Shown here in pieces: positions 36,021-48,200 of a stretch of DNA of 64,000 bases. Under the pieces are notes generated by a model. That model was not told the DNA's origin. It saw only the letters and a list, made by a program, of their open reading frames with translations, and did not search any database. The translations under genes and the position numbers were made by a program. Location: positions 1,639,230-1,703,229 of the forward strand of contig VZQC01007984.1 in the NCBI GenBank assembly GCA_009823505.1. Direction: 5' to 3'. The stretch's first letter is position 1. The number at the start of each line of letters is the position of its first letter. Source of the DNA: Rhizomys pruinosus. Taxonomy: Eukaryota; Chordata; Mammalia; Rodentia; Spalacidae.

Positions 36021-36269
36021 ACAACATGGAAACACTGTTGATGTTGCTTATGAAATTTTGGTTGGCCACACGGAATAGAAGACAAACAGTGTTTGCTTGT
36101 CTACCACAATGACAAAGCCTTGCTAAATCAAGTGTTTGGAGACCCCTCTCCTGAATGAGGAAGCATCAAGTGATTCTACATTTTTAAAGTTTAGATGTTT
36201 TAGAGGGGAAGAAATAGAATAGTTCATGGTTCTTAAAGGACACAATTACATCTGGGAAGTTTGAAACAA

Positions 36270-36590
36270 TCTAAAAATTCTTAGAATTAATATCCAAATT
36301 TAGCAAAGCTTCAGGAAAGAAGATCAGTATAAATTTTTTTCTATTTTTATATATCAGTAGAAACCAATCATAAATTAAACTATTAAAATTTTGTACAAAT
36401 TATTAATAAATTCCTAAAAGAATCCAAGGAGACTTAGCCAAATAGCAAGAAATGTGTTTATAGACTGGAAAAGGTATTAAACACTTATGCCACTTCTCAA
36501 TAAATTGATTTATAAGTTTAGTGTAATCAAAATGAAAATCTCTATTGGATTTTTTTGAATAAAAAGTGATAAATCTGATATAGATGTCCT
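36270..36590 (+). mobile_element. Ancient LINE-1 ORF2 fragment
   Basis: AT-rich text with L1 ORF2 landmarks in sense order: 'tatatatcagtagaaaccaa', 'aaattcctaaaagaatccaa' and 'tcaaaatgaaaatctctatt'. Highly decayed. Confidence 0.55.
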
Positions 36591-36599
36591 ATTCAGGGA

Positions 36600-37120
36600 G
36601 AGGCAGTCCTTGGCTTTTTATTGTTTTAGTCAGTTTGGGTCCCCTGTGTTAATCACCATCTGATGTGTAAGGAATCTTCTCTGCTGAGAGTTGAAAGATG
36701 CATTGATCTATGGGTATAACAATAGGTCCTTGGGAATCATTTCAGTACGATATCTCTTTAACATAATAGTTATATTAGGCCTTTTCCCATGGCCTGCGGA
36801 GTGTCTAGCCTTAGGCTCTTAGGTTTGATATCAGTGTCAGGTATTCAGACCTTAAATCCAATTGGAAAGTAGTTGGTTACTTCTATAACATTTGTGCCAC
36901 TATTGTATAAGTAGGCATATCTTCTAGGACAATTGTTCATGCTCACAGTTGGGAAATGTTCATGCTAAATTTTCTCTTCAGGTTGCATAGCACCTTCCAG
37001 CACTATGGAAACTAGGCAGTAGAGATGAGGCTTTGAAATTAGCACCATCTTGATTTGTCCTTGTTTGTTCTAGAGTTCATGTCTGTAGTGTCTTCAGCAA
37101 ATTCTTGGTGGGTAACTAAG
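36600..37120 (-). mobile_element. LINE-1 3'UTR segment, antisense
   Basis: It shares ordered landmarks with the antisense L1 at 17040-17480: 'aaggaatcttctctgctgag', 'aaatccaattggaaagtagt' and 'tgcatagcaccttccagcac'. It lies head to head with the sense segment that follows. Confidence 0.6.
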
Positions 37121-37129
37121 AGCAAAGGT

Positions 37130-37620
37130 AATGGCCAGGATTGTTTGAGGGTCTGTGGAATGCCTGGTCAACAGCTTTAAAAGGGAGAGTCCATTCTTGG
37201 TATTGGGCTATTTGGAATCCTATGGTATCTAGTAGGTACAATATCCTAGGGCAAGGTTCAAAAATCATTAAGGAAATGGAGGCAAATAACCACAAGGAAA
37301 CTGACTTTTCCACATAGTTGGTCAGTTGCTCATATGAACTCATGGAACTGCTGACAGCATGGACAAGTCTCACATAAGCTCAAGCCAGAAAAATCCCAAC
37401 ATGGACTTGGGGAAGTGGGTAAGAAACCCCAACCTTATCTGAGGAACTGCTGGCAACTGATAACTACTGGGAATGGGAGATTCAGTCTCATTTAAGTGTG
37501 AAACTCTTAGTAGGTTGACCAGGCTCCCGTGGATAAACTCACAGCAAAGGGCATTTGGGAACATAAACTTGATTCTCTAGGACATGTGAATTGACATTCT
37601 CCCGCTGTCTCACTGAAACA
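37130..37620 (+). mobile_element. LINE-1 3'UTR segment, sense
   Basis: Matches the reverse complement of 15770-16080 in order: 'ggaactgctggcaactgata', 'actactgggaatgggaga', 'agtaggttgaccaggctccc' and 'gggcatttgggaacataaac'. The 3' terminus is not recognisable. Confidence 0.65.
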
Positions 37621-38834
37621 AAATAATTGATCAACGTGGCATGATTGGCTCTAACCCCTCCAACTCTGAGAGTGTTCAGTAAAACTTACATGCAAATATC
37701 TGGACACAAGTTCTCAGGTGCTGGCTTCTCGTGACTCCAGTTTACTCTGTGCATATTTTAAGCTACAGCTGACATGCACATTTTTCTCAAGGGTTTAATG
37801 TAACACCAGGTAATGGAGTAGAGACAGAATATTAAAACATAAAATTTCCTGACAGTGACTCTTAAGAATTTGCCTCTCAATCTACTTGTCCCCCCTGCCC
37901 TGCCGCACCCCCCCCCCCCCCCGCACTGTGGATGCATGATCCCTGAAGCCACCAACTTTCTATGAAGTGAGAAGGATTAATATTACTTGAATTTATGTTG
38001 GGATACTATTGGTATTTAGTTTATGTTTTTAACTTCAGAACATATGGTAGAATTCCAGGTTTGTCTCCAGAAAATCAGCATGAAAATGTGCTGGCTGTCT
38101 TTAGTGTGACCCTGTGAAGCACTTCAGTAGGATCCTGAATTCAGACTACACCAGGAAAGTTGCTGCTTTCAATCTATCTGGCTGTATCTCCATGAAAACC
38201 TATGCTTTCAAGAAACAGAGGCATCTCAGTGCATCAGGCTTCTGAATCACACAAAAGGCTTAAGTGAAAGGCTTGTGGCTCTGTTTATTAAAGTAAAGCT
38301 CTAGAAATGATAAAAAATTCTTTAAAGTTGTGGTTCCTTAGGTTTGGCAGGTCTCTTAAAAAAATCATTAGAAATTCAACCACGAATTGGTTTGTGGAGA
38401 TGCATACTGCCTTGGATATCAATTGCCAAATTGGATTTCAAGCTGTTTGCAGTTGTGAAAGAGTAATGATAACATCATCAAATAAATATGAGCATTTCAT
38501 TTTCCAATAGGCGTTGTCCAGAACTTAGCACCACTCCTAAATGATGTGTTGTAATACAGAGACATCTGCAGAACCTTCACCTGCTTATCTCTATCCTTCT
38601 TGGACTCTTGCTCTGGGGGTTGATGGGAAGATGTGTGGAACTAGCCATCTTGACTGCCTAACATCAGAAATTGGGAGAACTTTATTGCTTCTTCATTACA
38701 CGTGTCATCAAAAAGGGGGAAAGTCAGTCTCACAAGAAGTCTGTATAGTGTCGGAATCCTGGGAACAGATTATAATTAGCAATTTAAAAGGAATACTGAT
38801 ATTACTTGCACACCCTGTGTATAAGGCACTCAGT
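37621..38834. other. Unassigned sequence with a poly-C run
   Basis: No gene recognised. A homopolymer C run spans about 37908-37922. Open frames here are short and featureless. Confidence 0.4.
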
Positions 38835-39000
38835 GCTTTACATCTTAGAAAATTATAAAAGCTATTAGTAATGTTCAGGTTTTATAGATGAGAGACCAGA
38901 AGCAGCCTTGTGGATTGAGCCATGTGGTGCAATCCATATGGCAGAGTTGGGATTTGTATTCTGAAGTTCTGACCCACAATGGTGCAAAGTTACAGGTGCT
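38835..39000 (-). mobile_element. MIR SINE remnant, antisense
   Basis: Reversed MIR order: 'cactcagtgctttacatctt', 'ggttttatagatgagagacc', 'ggcagagttgggatttgta', 'ttctgacc'. Very diverged. Confidence 0.5.
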
Positions 39001-39282
39001 CTGTTTGGATACTGACATGGCCCCCACACTCCCAGATGCCCAAATCAAGGAGGATGATAACACAGGCACATTTCTACCTTTATGATGCAATTCAAGTAAT
39101 AATATGTTCTAATGCTTCACAATAATACTTAGAAAAAGGAAGGTCCAGTTTCTCAAGCAGAACTCTCTTTGTATTAAAAAAAATAAAGGCCCAGATGTCT
39201 CTGGTATCTATTAACATCTTTACATATGACCTTAGTCTCAGGCACTCACAAACCTTTAATTTTTAAAATTATTTTATTTTAA

Positions 39283-39500
39283 ATATTTTATTTATTGTTT
39301 TTATTTTATGTGTATGAATGTACAGCTTACATATATGTAAGAACAACGGTGTTGTGCAATGTCCAAGGTCAGAAGAGGCCATCATATTCCTCTGGAACTG
39401 GAGTTACAGACTGTTAGCTGCCAAGTGGGTGCTGAGAAGTGAACCTGGGTCCTGTGTAAGAGCAGCCAGTGCTCTTAACCACTGAACATCTCTCTAGCCC
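39283..39500 (-). mobile_element. B2 SINE, antisense
   Basis: Reversed tail, then 'cctctggaactggagttaca', 'gtgctgagaagtgaacctgg', 'gagcagccagtgctcttaac' and 'ctctctagccc'. No internal duplication. Confidence 0.9.
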
Positions 39501-39803
39501 TAAATTTCCTTTCTAGCAAGAACTACTGTTCAATAATTTTGTGTATCTTTTGGATCTGAGGCACATTGTCCAAAAAAATAATAATGCATTAATTAAAGTC
39601 ATGACCACTCCTTAGTGTCATCTTCTTAAGAAAACGCTCTTTCTCTCTAGTTTCAGAAAATAACTTTGAACAGTTAGTTTGGTTTCGTCCTCATTTAGAG
39701 TTTTGATGAAAGAAGTCATCATCTGTTGGTTTGCCCTCCTGTTGGGTGATGTTTGCTGTCTGCTCCTTGGTTAGCACTTGGATTTAACAGCCTCATTAGT
39801 TCA

Positions 39804-39997
39804 CAATTGTCTACATTCTTTTTTTTTTTTTTTTTTTGTCTTTTTCGAGACAGGGTCTCCCTGTAGCCACAGCTGTCCTGGAACTCACTCTGTAGACCAG
39901 GCTGGTCTTGAACTCACAAAGATCCGCCTGTTTCTGCCTCCCAAGTGCTAGGATTAAAGGTGTGTGCCACCATGCCCGGCCAATTGTCTACATTCTT
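39804..39997 (-). mobile_element. Young B1 SINE, antisense, with target-site duplication
   Basis: Body at 39821-39980 between perfect 17-bp copies of 'caattgtctacattctt' (39804-39820 and 39981-39997). Full-length B1 ends at 'gccaccatgcccggc'. Confidence 0.95.
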
Positions 39998-40498
39998 AAA
40001 CATGGCTATTATCAGCTACCTATTGGGATTCAAACCATTTTTATCCCTGAAAGTCTTGGTATTGGGAAATCCTCCCACAGAGTACTGTGATTCATAACAA
40101 CTAGTCCAAGCAGGGGTTGACATCATTCAAATAGCCTTCCACAGGGCTTTTCCTCCTCCCTGGTCCCTTTCCCTCTTTATTCTCAACTGTAATGACGGAA
40201 GATACTTATATGTTCAGTTACTGAACTGTATTTTTCTAATTTTCTACATTGAGACAATGTAGCAAGATGCACTTTGCCGATTCCCCCCATACCATTCATA
40301 CATTCCTGTTACTGTCTTCAAAACAAAACTGTGATTTCCTTCATGCATTTTCCTTTTCCATGCACACACAACAAGAAAGAGCAACTTAGCCTTGGCCACG
40401 ACAGGAAGAGGAGCCTGCCAGGGAAGTTTTTCTCATTGCTAAGATCTTCCCCTTCTCCTTTTGGGTGCTACCACATGTGGCAGGCCATGATTTATCAC

Positions 40499-40728
40499 TA
40501 CATGGTTCCTTTCTTATAATTTTTATTTTATTTTATTTTATTTATTTTCTATGTGTACGAATGTACTGTCTGCATGTAGGTTTGTGCACCCGTGTTGTGC
40601 AATGTCACAGAGGTCAGAAGAGGGTGTAGGATTCCCCTGGAATTGGAGTTCTCCTGGAATTGGAGTTTCAGATGGTTCTCGGCCGCCATGTGGGTGCTGG
40701 GGATCGAACCTGGGTACATGGTTCCTTT
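40499..40728 (-). mobile_element. 5'-truncated young B2 SINE, antisense, with target-site duplication
   Basis: Body 40513-40714 flanked by 'tacatggttccttt' on both sides (40499-40512 and 40715-40728). The tRNA-like head is missing (stops after 'ggatcgaacctgg'). The 17-bp internal duplication is present ('ctggaattggagtt' twice). Confidence 0.93.
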
Positions 40729-41149
40729 TAATAGTAATTTGTCTCTTTTTCTAAAACCTTATTCTAGGTGAGGGGTCAACTTAATGTTATTTATCAATTT
40801 CTATATTGTTCATTTTAATGACCACTTGTATTTAGAACTTGTTCCAAATTTAAGGGCTAACTAAGGGTCAGCTTGTTAAGGGCTAACTAAGGGTCGGGTC
40901 AACTTGTTTTATAAACTTTGTTCTTCCTTGTAGTTTTATGAATCCCATAATCGTTGTTTTATGAATCCCATGTAATTGTTTTATACATTGTTTCTGGGGG
41001 GGGTGGCTGATCATAGAAAACCTCAACATGTATTTTTCCTTATACCTGTAAAGATAGTTAACAGCCAAGTTCTCCTTCTGTAACTCTTGCTTGGAAAGAA
41101 ATCAAAGTTTGTCTCTGACTGTGAGAAGATACTTGGCTTTTCCAAGATG
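40729..41149. other. Unassigned sequence with two short tandem echoes
   Basis: 'taagggctaactaagggtc' occurs at 40851 and 40877, and 'ttttatgaatccca' recurs 20-odd bases apart near 40934. Otherwise nothing recognised. Confidence 0.5.
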
Positions 41150-41738
41150 ACAGCTCCCGAGGTGGTGGGTGCATTCTGAGCAGCTAATAGCAAAGTCAGG
41201 GAGGGGGACTTAAGGGCCCCCAAGAGTGTTGGGAAGGATTGAAAGTGGTCCGAGGACATTTGGATCCTTAGGGACTACAATTTGGCCCTACACACATCAG
41301 CCAATGGTGTCAGGAGACAACAGGGATAACCCCCGTGTTGGCTGAGCCTTTTTCCTACTGAACCCAGGTACAGACCTTGAGACCTGGCCCTGGAAGATCT
41401 GTCGGTAGATTACAGGCTGTGTACAGTAGTGCTGTGAGTACATCTTACCTGGTGGGTGATTGGGGCTCACTCCATTTGGATGTGGGGGACTCTGGCTACA
41501 TTGCAGTGGAGGAGTTGTGACCTTCTGGCCCACAGGGCTGGGAGTGCCTGGGGCCCTCAGGGTGCAGGTTCCATGGGCCTGGGGGGTTTCAGTTGGCTTG
41601 GGTATTGCATGGCTTGGTCTACTGGATAAACTGTATGCTGGTTGGGTGAGGGGTGTTGGTGTGTACAGTGTTAGGATAGAGTTGAGATTTTGGAGCCTAA
41701 AATATCCACACCTGTACATCAATTAAGAATTCACCAAA

Positions 41739-43254
41739 TGCCTGAAGAATATAACCAAAACAGTATCAGCTCAATAAACACCTAACCGTCACATTGGAAT
41801 CACTCCCAACAGAAGCTACCTAAATGCCTAAAGCTCAATGAAAGAATCAGGTGGATCTCCACCAAATACTAATACCCCTCTTCAAGTACCCTCTAGTGAA
41901 GATCCTTTGGATATAACTCAGGATACATATATCAAAAGAACAAGTGTGAATATGGTTAGAGAAATTAAGGAGTTGAGGGAATTTAAGTCAGGGACCTAAA
42001 AGAAGACAGGGATAAATTGAAAGAGGATAATGATAAATTGCAGAATAAAATTACAAAAGATATAGAAACACTGAAGAAAATTCGAGTTGAAGTAAAAGAA
42101 AAAAAGAAATGCGACATTCCACAACTTGGAAAGGATGGGAGAAACTCTTTTTTTTTTTTTTTTTTTTTGTCTTTTTTGAGACAGGGTCTCCCTGTAGCTC
42201 CGCTGTCCTGGAACTCACTCTGTAGACCAGGCTGGCCTCGAACTCACAGAGATCCACGTGCCTCTGCCTCCCAAATGCTAGGATTAAAGGCGTGTGCCAC
42301 CACACCCGGCATTTATTTATTTCTGTATGTGTATCAATGTACTGTCTGCATGCAAGTTTGTGCAACCGTGTCGTGCAATGCTGCGGAGGTCAGAAGAGGG
42401 TGTCGAATTCCCCTGGAACTGGAGTTCTCCCGGAACTGGAGTCTCAGACGGTTCTCAGCCGCCATTTGAGTGCTGGGGATCTAACCCGGGTCCTCTGTAA
42501 GAGCGGTCGGCGCTCTTAACTGCTAGGCCATCTCTCCAGCCCTGGATGGGAGAAACTCTTAATAATAGAATGTATGAAGTAGAAAATAAAATATCAAGAT
42601 TGGAAGACAATATGGAAGAACTGGATAAACCAAGTGAAGATTATGAAAAATTAAAAAAAAATCCCACAAGAATGAAATAACCAGGAACTGTGGAATACTA
42701 TGAAAAGACCAAGCCTATGAATTGTAGGTATAGAAGAGGAAGAAAACTCACAGAATAACAATATGGCTCAGGTCTTCAACAAAATGTTAGAGGAAAATTT
42801 TCCCAAATTAAAGTGAGAGATACCTATACAAGTACTAGAAGCATATTGAACAAGCAGAAAGAACTAGAAAAGAAATTCTTCATGCCATATCATAGTAAAA
42901 ACACTAGATGCTCAAAGCAAAGAAAGGATACCGAAGGATGCAAAAGAAAAACAAGAAGTTACCTACAGAAGGAAACCTATCAGAATTCCAGCTTATTTCT
43001 CAGTGCAGACAATGAAAGCCAGAAGAGCTTGTTCTAAAATATTCCAGGTTCTAAAAGACTATAGATGCCAACCCAGAGTACTTAATCTAGCAAAAATGTC
43101 TATTACAATTGAAGGAGAAAGGAAAATGCTCCATGATATAAATAAGTTGAAAGAATTACTCTCCAACAAGCCATCCCTGAAGAGAATACTTGAAGTAATA
43201 CAAAGATCAGAAGGCAGGGATGACTATAACCAATTAACACCAGAAAACAAATGA
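41739..43254 (+). pseudogene. LINE-1 ORF1 pseudogene
   Basis: ORF1p is the RNA-binding trimeric chaperone of L1. Here the N-terminal part shows coiled-coil-like Lys/Glu/Leu-rich text (MKEDNDKLQNKITKD, ETLKKIRVEVKEKKK around 42017-42115). The C-terminal domain is clear at 43003-43254 (TMKARRACSKIFQVLKDYRC, QPRVLNLAKMSITIEGE) and ends in its own stop. The frame is broken by several stops and frameshifts and by a nested B1+B2 insertion between the coiled coil and the RNA-binding part. Not functional. Confidence 0.85.
42133..42560 (-). mobile_element. Nested B1-in-B2 insertion inside L1 ORF1, antisense
   Basis: The pair 42150-42543 is bounded by one perfect 17-bp target-site duplication 'ggatgggagaaactctt' (42133-42149 and 42544-42560). 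The B2 (about 42311-42543) has the internal duplication and an intact head. The B1 (about 42150-42310) lies exactly where the B2 tail should be, so it most likely landed in that tail afterwards. Confidence 0.93.
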
Positions 43255-43260
43255 TATTAC

Positions 43261-44311
43261 CATATGGAAAGAAGATTCTCCTGTTTCTGAGGGGATCACT
43301 TTTTTGTCTCCTACTCCTGAAGAGGCTGGAAGTTTGGCCCAGCCATAAATAAGCCTAACGTTGCAGCTTTGAGTTATGCCTCTGATTTCCAACCTATAAC
43401 ACCATATACTGTGTGGGCACTGGTTATGCTGTGGGTCTATCTGGCTTATGAAAACAAGCCTTCAAGCTGGTCCCCCTGAAAACCAGAGTAGGGAAATACC
43501 TTGAAGCAGCTCCCGGTGGCAGCATTCTGTGCTCGAATGAGCCAGACTAGTGGCAGCTTGGCTTCTGAACTCTGCTTTTGAAATAACACTTTTTGCCATG
43601 TGAATCTCACTAAATTGTGTTTCTGCCACTTGTTGAAAGAGCCTGGTGACTTTTTTCACTTGTTGAAAAAGTCTGTGACAGTTTAGAGAGTCACATGGCC
43701 TTTTAGAGCTCTATTTCCCTCCTGTTTTCTTACAAGTTTATTGGGGGAGATTAAGTAGTACACTAAAAATGAACCTGTTCCTTTCAGGATTGTGCTAAGT
43801 GACAGTAACAGGCTTGTGGAGGCCCCTGATGGTGGCTGGCATCTAGTCAATGAAGCAAAGTTATTTTCTCATTTCCCAATTTATTACTATATGTGGTGTC
43901 AAGAAGAAAGAAAACCATGTGACATGTTCAGTGTTGGTGGAAGAAAGCTTGGAGAGTCCATTTAGTTTATGATAAGGAATGTCATGAATTTCAATCTTTA
44001 ATGTTTGGGGAAAGAATTACTACTGGGTAGGATGAGAATATATGCTATGATGATTGAAAAATAAGTTGCAAATAGAGGATCAATTTTAGAAGGTCTTGAA
44101 AAATAGGAAAAGTACATAGGACTTGTTAAAAGTTCAACTAGGAACTGAGGTTTTTCCATAGGAAGATATGATATAAGCTGTGTTTGGAGAAGTTAAGTCA
44201 GAGAGCATAGAAAGGCTGGAGTTCCTTGCCCTGCTTAGGAAGCAGTTGCAATAAAATCTGGGTAGAAAATAATATGGTCTAAATTAAATTTCACTCAACT
44301 CCAATTTCTTA
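43261..44311. other. Unassigned intergenic sequence
   Basis: No gene or confident repeat recognised between the older L1 and the target site of the next L1. Confidence 0.4.
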
Positions 44312-44326
44312 AAATCCCCATTTCCT

Positions 44327-44747
44327 GAGATCTCCTGAGCCCAGCGGCAGGAAGAGGGGGAGATAGGTAGGAACTGGGTGTCTTGGCGAGCTGATTGTTG
44401 ATCCTTTGGTCCTGCTGTGTTTGGTTTGATTGGCCTTTGTGGCTGTGAGGTTGGAGTTATCCTCCCAGCTGGGATTAAAGGTGTGGTCTTTGGCTTGATT
44501 AGATCTAGTGGCTGTGGGGGCGGAGTTATCCTCCCAGCCGGTATTAAAGGCACGCTTGTGTGACTCTTGAGATTTGAGATCTCCTGAGCCCAGCGGCAGG
44601 TGCCTGGGCACGGGATGAAGGTCCCACCACCCACCAACGAGATTACGAAGAAAGAGCTGAAGGAGGCAAGCAAAGCACGCATGCCAACAAAGTAAAGAGG
44701 CATTTAGGACTAACAAAGTCGTATACAAGGCAAGTGAGCCCATAATG
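44327..44747 (+). promoter_or_regulatory. LINE-1 5'UTR (promoter region) with tandem units
   Basis: A 69-bp unit is repeated (about 44421-44489 and 44490-44558; 'ggagttatcctcccagc' at 44453 and 44522). The opening 'ctcctgagcccagcggcagg' recurs at 44581. Tandem units at the start of L1 are the usual layout of rodent L1 promoters. Promoter activity is inferred from position. Confidence 0.5.
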
Positions 44748-45239
44748 CCAGGATCACAAAGAAGAAGACTACACTGGAAAGGTCCAGGATAATCCCGCAC
44801 CAAAAGCGTTCCAACCCTATGGACGACTCCTGCAGTGGGGTCCCCGGGGATCCCCAGGACACAGACATCAAAACACAATTGGGAACATACTAAAGAACTA
44901 CAAGATCATAAGAACAAATTAAGAAGTAAGAAAAGAGAATGAGGACCGAGAGAGGGAGAGTGAAAGCTCCAGAAGGAAGTAGAAAGCTGAAAAATCCCAT
45001 GCTGAAAAGAAAAAGAACCAAAGCCAGCAAACCAGAGAGCTACAAAAAGAGATCCGGAAGCTCCAAAAAGAAATAGGAAACACTCAAGAAATCAGAAGAG
45101 GAAAGAAAAAGAAAAAAAAAAGCCGAAAAGGACTCACCATTCAAGTGGAAAGGAATGAAAAAGCCTAAGAATCAGAATGGAGGAAGCAAAAACAAAGAAT
45201 ATCAGACCCAAAAGAACCCCAGGCTCACCATACACAACA

Positions 45240-48200
45240 AATACAACCCAACACACAACCAAAATTCACCCACAAAAGAAAACAGGCGCACCAACAACAC
45301 ACATCATCACCGAACCAACAATACGAACAAGGAAAAGCAATACAACTCCGCACAAAAGGGTAAAATCGCTTCAGCAGTAGCAAAGAAAACGAAACAAAAC
45401 CCCACCTACGATACCCAAACACACAACCCCACAAACCAGCAACCCGCCGCGCGACCACACAAACACCAAAACACGAAGCCAAAACAAACAGAGCCAGACC
45501 CCATCCACGACACCCATAACACGCCTCAACAAAACACCAACACAAAACCGACACACATAACCCGTAAAACAGGCCCCACCACCGCCCCATCAACCCATCC
45601 CCAAGAGAAAGAGAAAACACCCGGAGAGGGACACCGCAGACACAGCACCAAACAAAGTAAACACCACAAAACCACGCCAACCCAACCAAGCAAAAATCAC
45701 CCCAAACACATACCCGACGAGATGACACCAAGCACCACCCCCCAACAACACAACCTCCCACTACCCCTCCCATACATACAAAAGATACACAACGCCACAA
45801 CGCCGCACCAGGACCGCCACCGCAACAGCATCACGAGGCAGCCACACCAACCCACAATACTCAGAACACGCAATACTCCCCCCTCCTAGAAAGAGACCCA
45901 CCCCCACACACACAAGACCCAATTCCTAGACAAAACACCAAGAGCCCGAATCGACAACCAAGCACAGAACCGAACTCCTCAAGCGCCGAAGCCGACGACA
46001 CCCCCCACCACCACCAACACAAATCAACCCACCGACTAAACCCCACCAAACCTAAAAACTGCGCCGACAGTCCTTAGCCCCACAACCACGACTACTCAAA
46101 ACAAAACCAGCACACCCTTGCACCAGAACGGAAAGCCAAACAACACATACACACAGCCAAAAGCAGCCACATGCACCACACCACAACCCACCACCACAGC
46201 AACAAACAGAAGCCCGAGCAACCAAACAACACCCCCAAACCAAACAAACGCCCCCCCACACCCAACAGGCCACCCCCACCAAACACCACCACCACCAAAA
46301 ACCTCCCAGAACACCCGACAAAACAAACCAAACAACACCACCCAACACGCACAAACCAACACCCAACCCAACCAACCGCTGCCCATAGATAGACCCACAC
46401 ACAACCCAACCCACCCCACACAAACAACCGCCCCAAATCCGCAAGAGCTGCGACACCCACCACAACTCAACCCTAACCCCCAGACCACCCCCAAACCCGC
46501 CCCCCTCCAAAAACCCACCACCCCCCACCCATCCAGTCAACACCAAAGATAACCCCAAAAACCCAACCCACGGCCCCAACCGCGCCCCGCCAAAACACCA
46601 CTCCACACCCAAGCGAACCCAGACAACTTACGGACAGCCCATAGCCCCGACTCCCCGCCGCACACGCACCCAACCGACACACAAATATCACCACCACACT
46701 AATAATACAGCCAACCCCCCTCGAACTCAAGCAAAACAACCCGCCACACAAACACCCCCAATGCGAGAATACCAACCCAAACGCACACTTACCAACCCCT
46801 CCAACCCACGTTCGGACCCACCCACCCACACAACCAAAAAAACAACCACAAGACGAACGTACAACCCGACCAGAAATCCCCACACATACCCAACTTACAT
46901 AATAGCGGAAGAACACAGACACCACAGAACAACGAAACCAGCCAGCCCGCAAACACCAAAGCCCCCACATAGCCCTCCCGCGGCTAACCTCCAACATCGG
47001 GGCACACCACACACACACGACCACACCACCCCCCAACCGCTCCAGCCAATCCCACACACCCAACCCCCCACCCCCCAACCACATGCACACACAAACGAAC
47101 ACCAAAGAACAAAACCCGCCATCATACCCGACCGAACAACCAAACTACCCACCACGCACAGCAACCCCACAAGGACCAACTCACCAACCCGATCCAAGAC
47201 CCCCCAAACCACATAGCAACCCACCCCCCTAACCAACGCCCCAACAACACCAACCCACCGCGACACACACGACCCAAAAAGGACCCAACCAACCCTAAGT
47301 AAAACGAAACGACCCGCACCAACCCCACCTCATATACCCAAGAATACAACCAAGAAAACAAACCAATACCAAAAGGCCAACCACAACCCCAACCTCGCGC
47401 AACCCACCACAACACAAGCCCAACCATAATCCCATCACCGTCCACCCCAGCCTGCAACACCTCCCCACAACCCGAACAACACAGGCACCCCAACCCAACC
47501 CACGACAAACTAGCACCTCAAAAACAAAGCCACCCCCAAGCCGGCCACCACCAACCGCCAACACAACAGCACCCCCCCACAACACCACTAATGACACATC
47601 CCCAACCAACGAGACACGCACCAAACAACACACACCACCCTACCCACCCGAACCACCACCCAATAAGCCCGCCAGCAGCCAACACCCACACCAGAACTCA
47701 CCCTACCGAAAACAACATACACACAACGCCCAACAACCCACCAACACAAAACACACCAAACCCAACCAACACGCGCAACACCCACCCAACACACCGCGCC
47801 AACACAGCGCCACGAAAACCAACACTATTAGACAAAAACTAAGCACACTCTAATGACGTCCTGTCCACCACGCGACCAACCAACAACAACACAAGAACCG
47901 AAACCCACCCGTCCAAACCTCACCAAACAAAACCAACGAACCACCAAACATACGCACACTCAAACAAGAACCACAACCCGAACAGACCATTCCTAACCCG
48001 CCCCCGTAAAACACCCACGCCCAGCACCCCGGCAAGCACCCCAAAAGAACGCACCCCCATCCCCCGCGGACCGACCACAACCACCCCCCAAACCCCCACC
48101 CCACAAAACCCAACCCCCACACCCACCCCAACACAAACCAAACACACATACATCCAAGCCAAGCACCCCTCAACAACCCACCACAAACAACGCCGACAAC

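Larger units (their letters stand above)
41150..43260 (+). mobile_element. Older LINE-1, 5' part only (5'UTR-like region plus ORF1)
   Basis: About 590 bases of GC-richer sequence precede a recognisable ORF1, in the position of an L1 5'UTR. After the ORF1 stop at 43254 the sequence does not continue into ORF2. Either the element was interrupted or rearranged, or its ORF2 was lost. The left boundary is uncertain. Confidence 0.55.

Noticed and set aside
38541..38858. 105-residue plus-strand frame as a possible exon
   Set aside because: No splice-site context or domain stands out, and the frame ends within a MIR-like remnant.
44309..44878. 189-residue minus-strand frame opposite the L1 5'UTR
   Set aside because: Antisense to a GC-richer promoter region. 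No recognisable domain.
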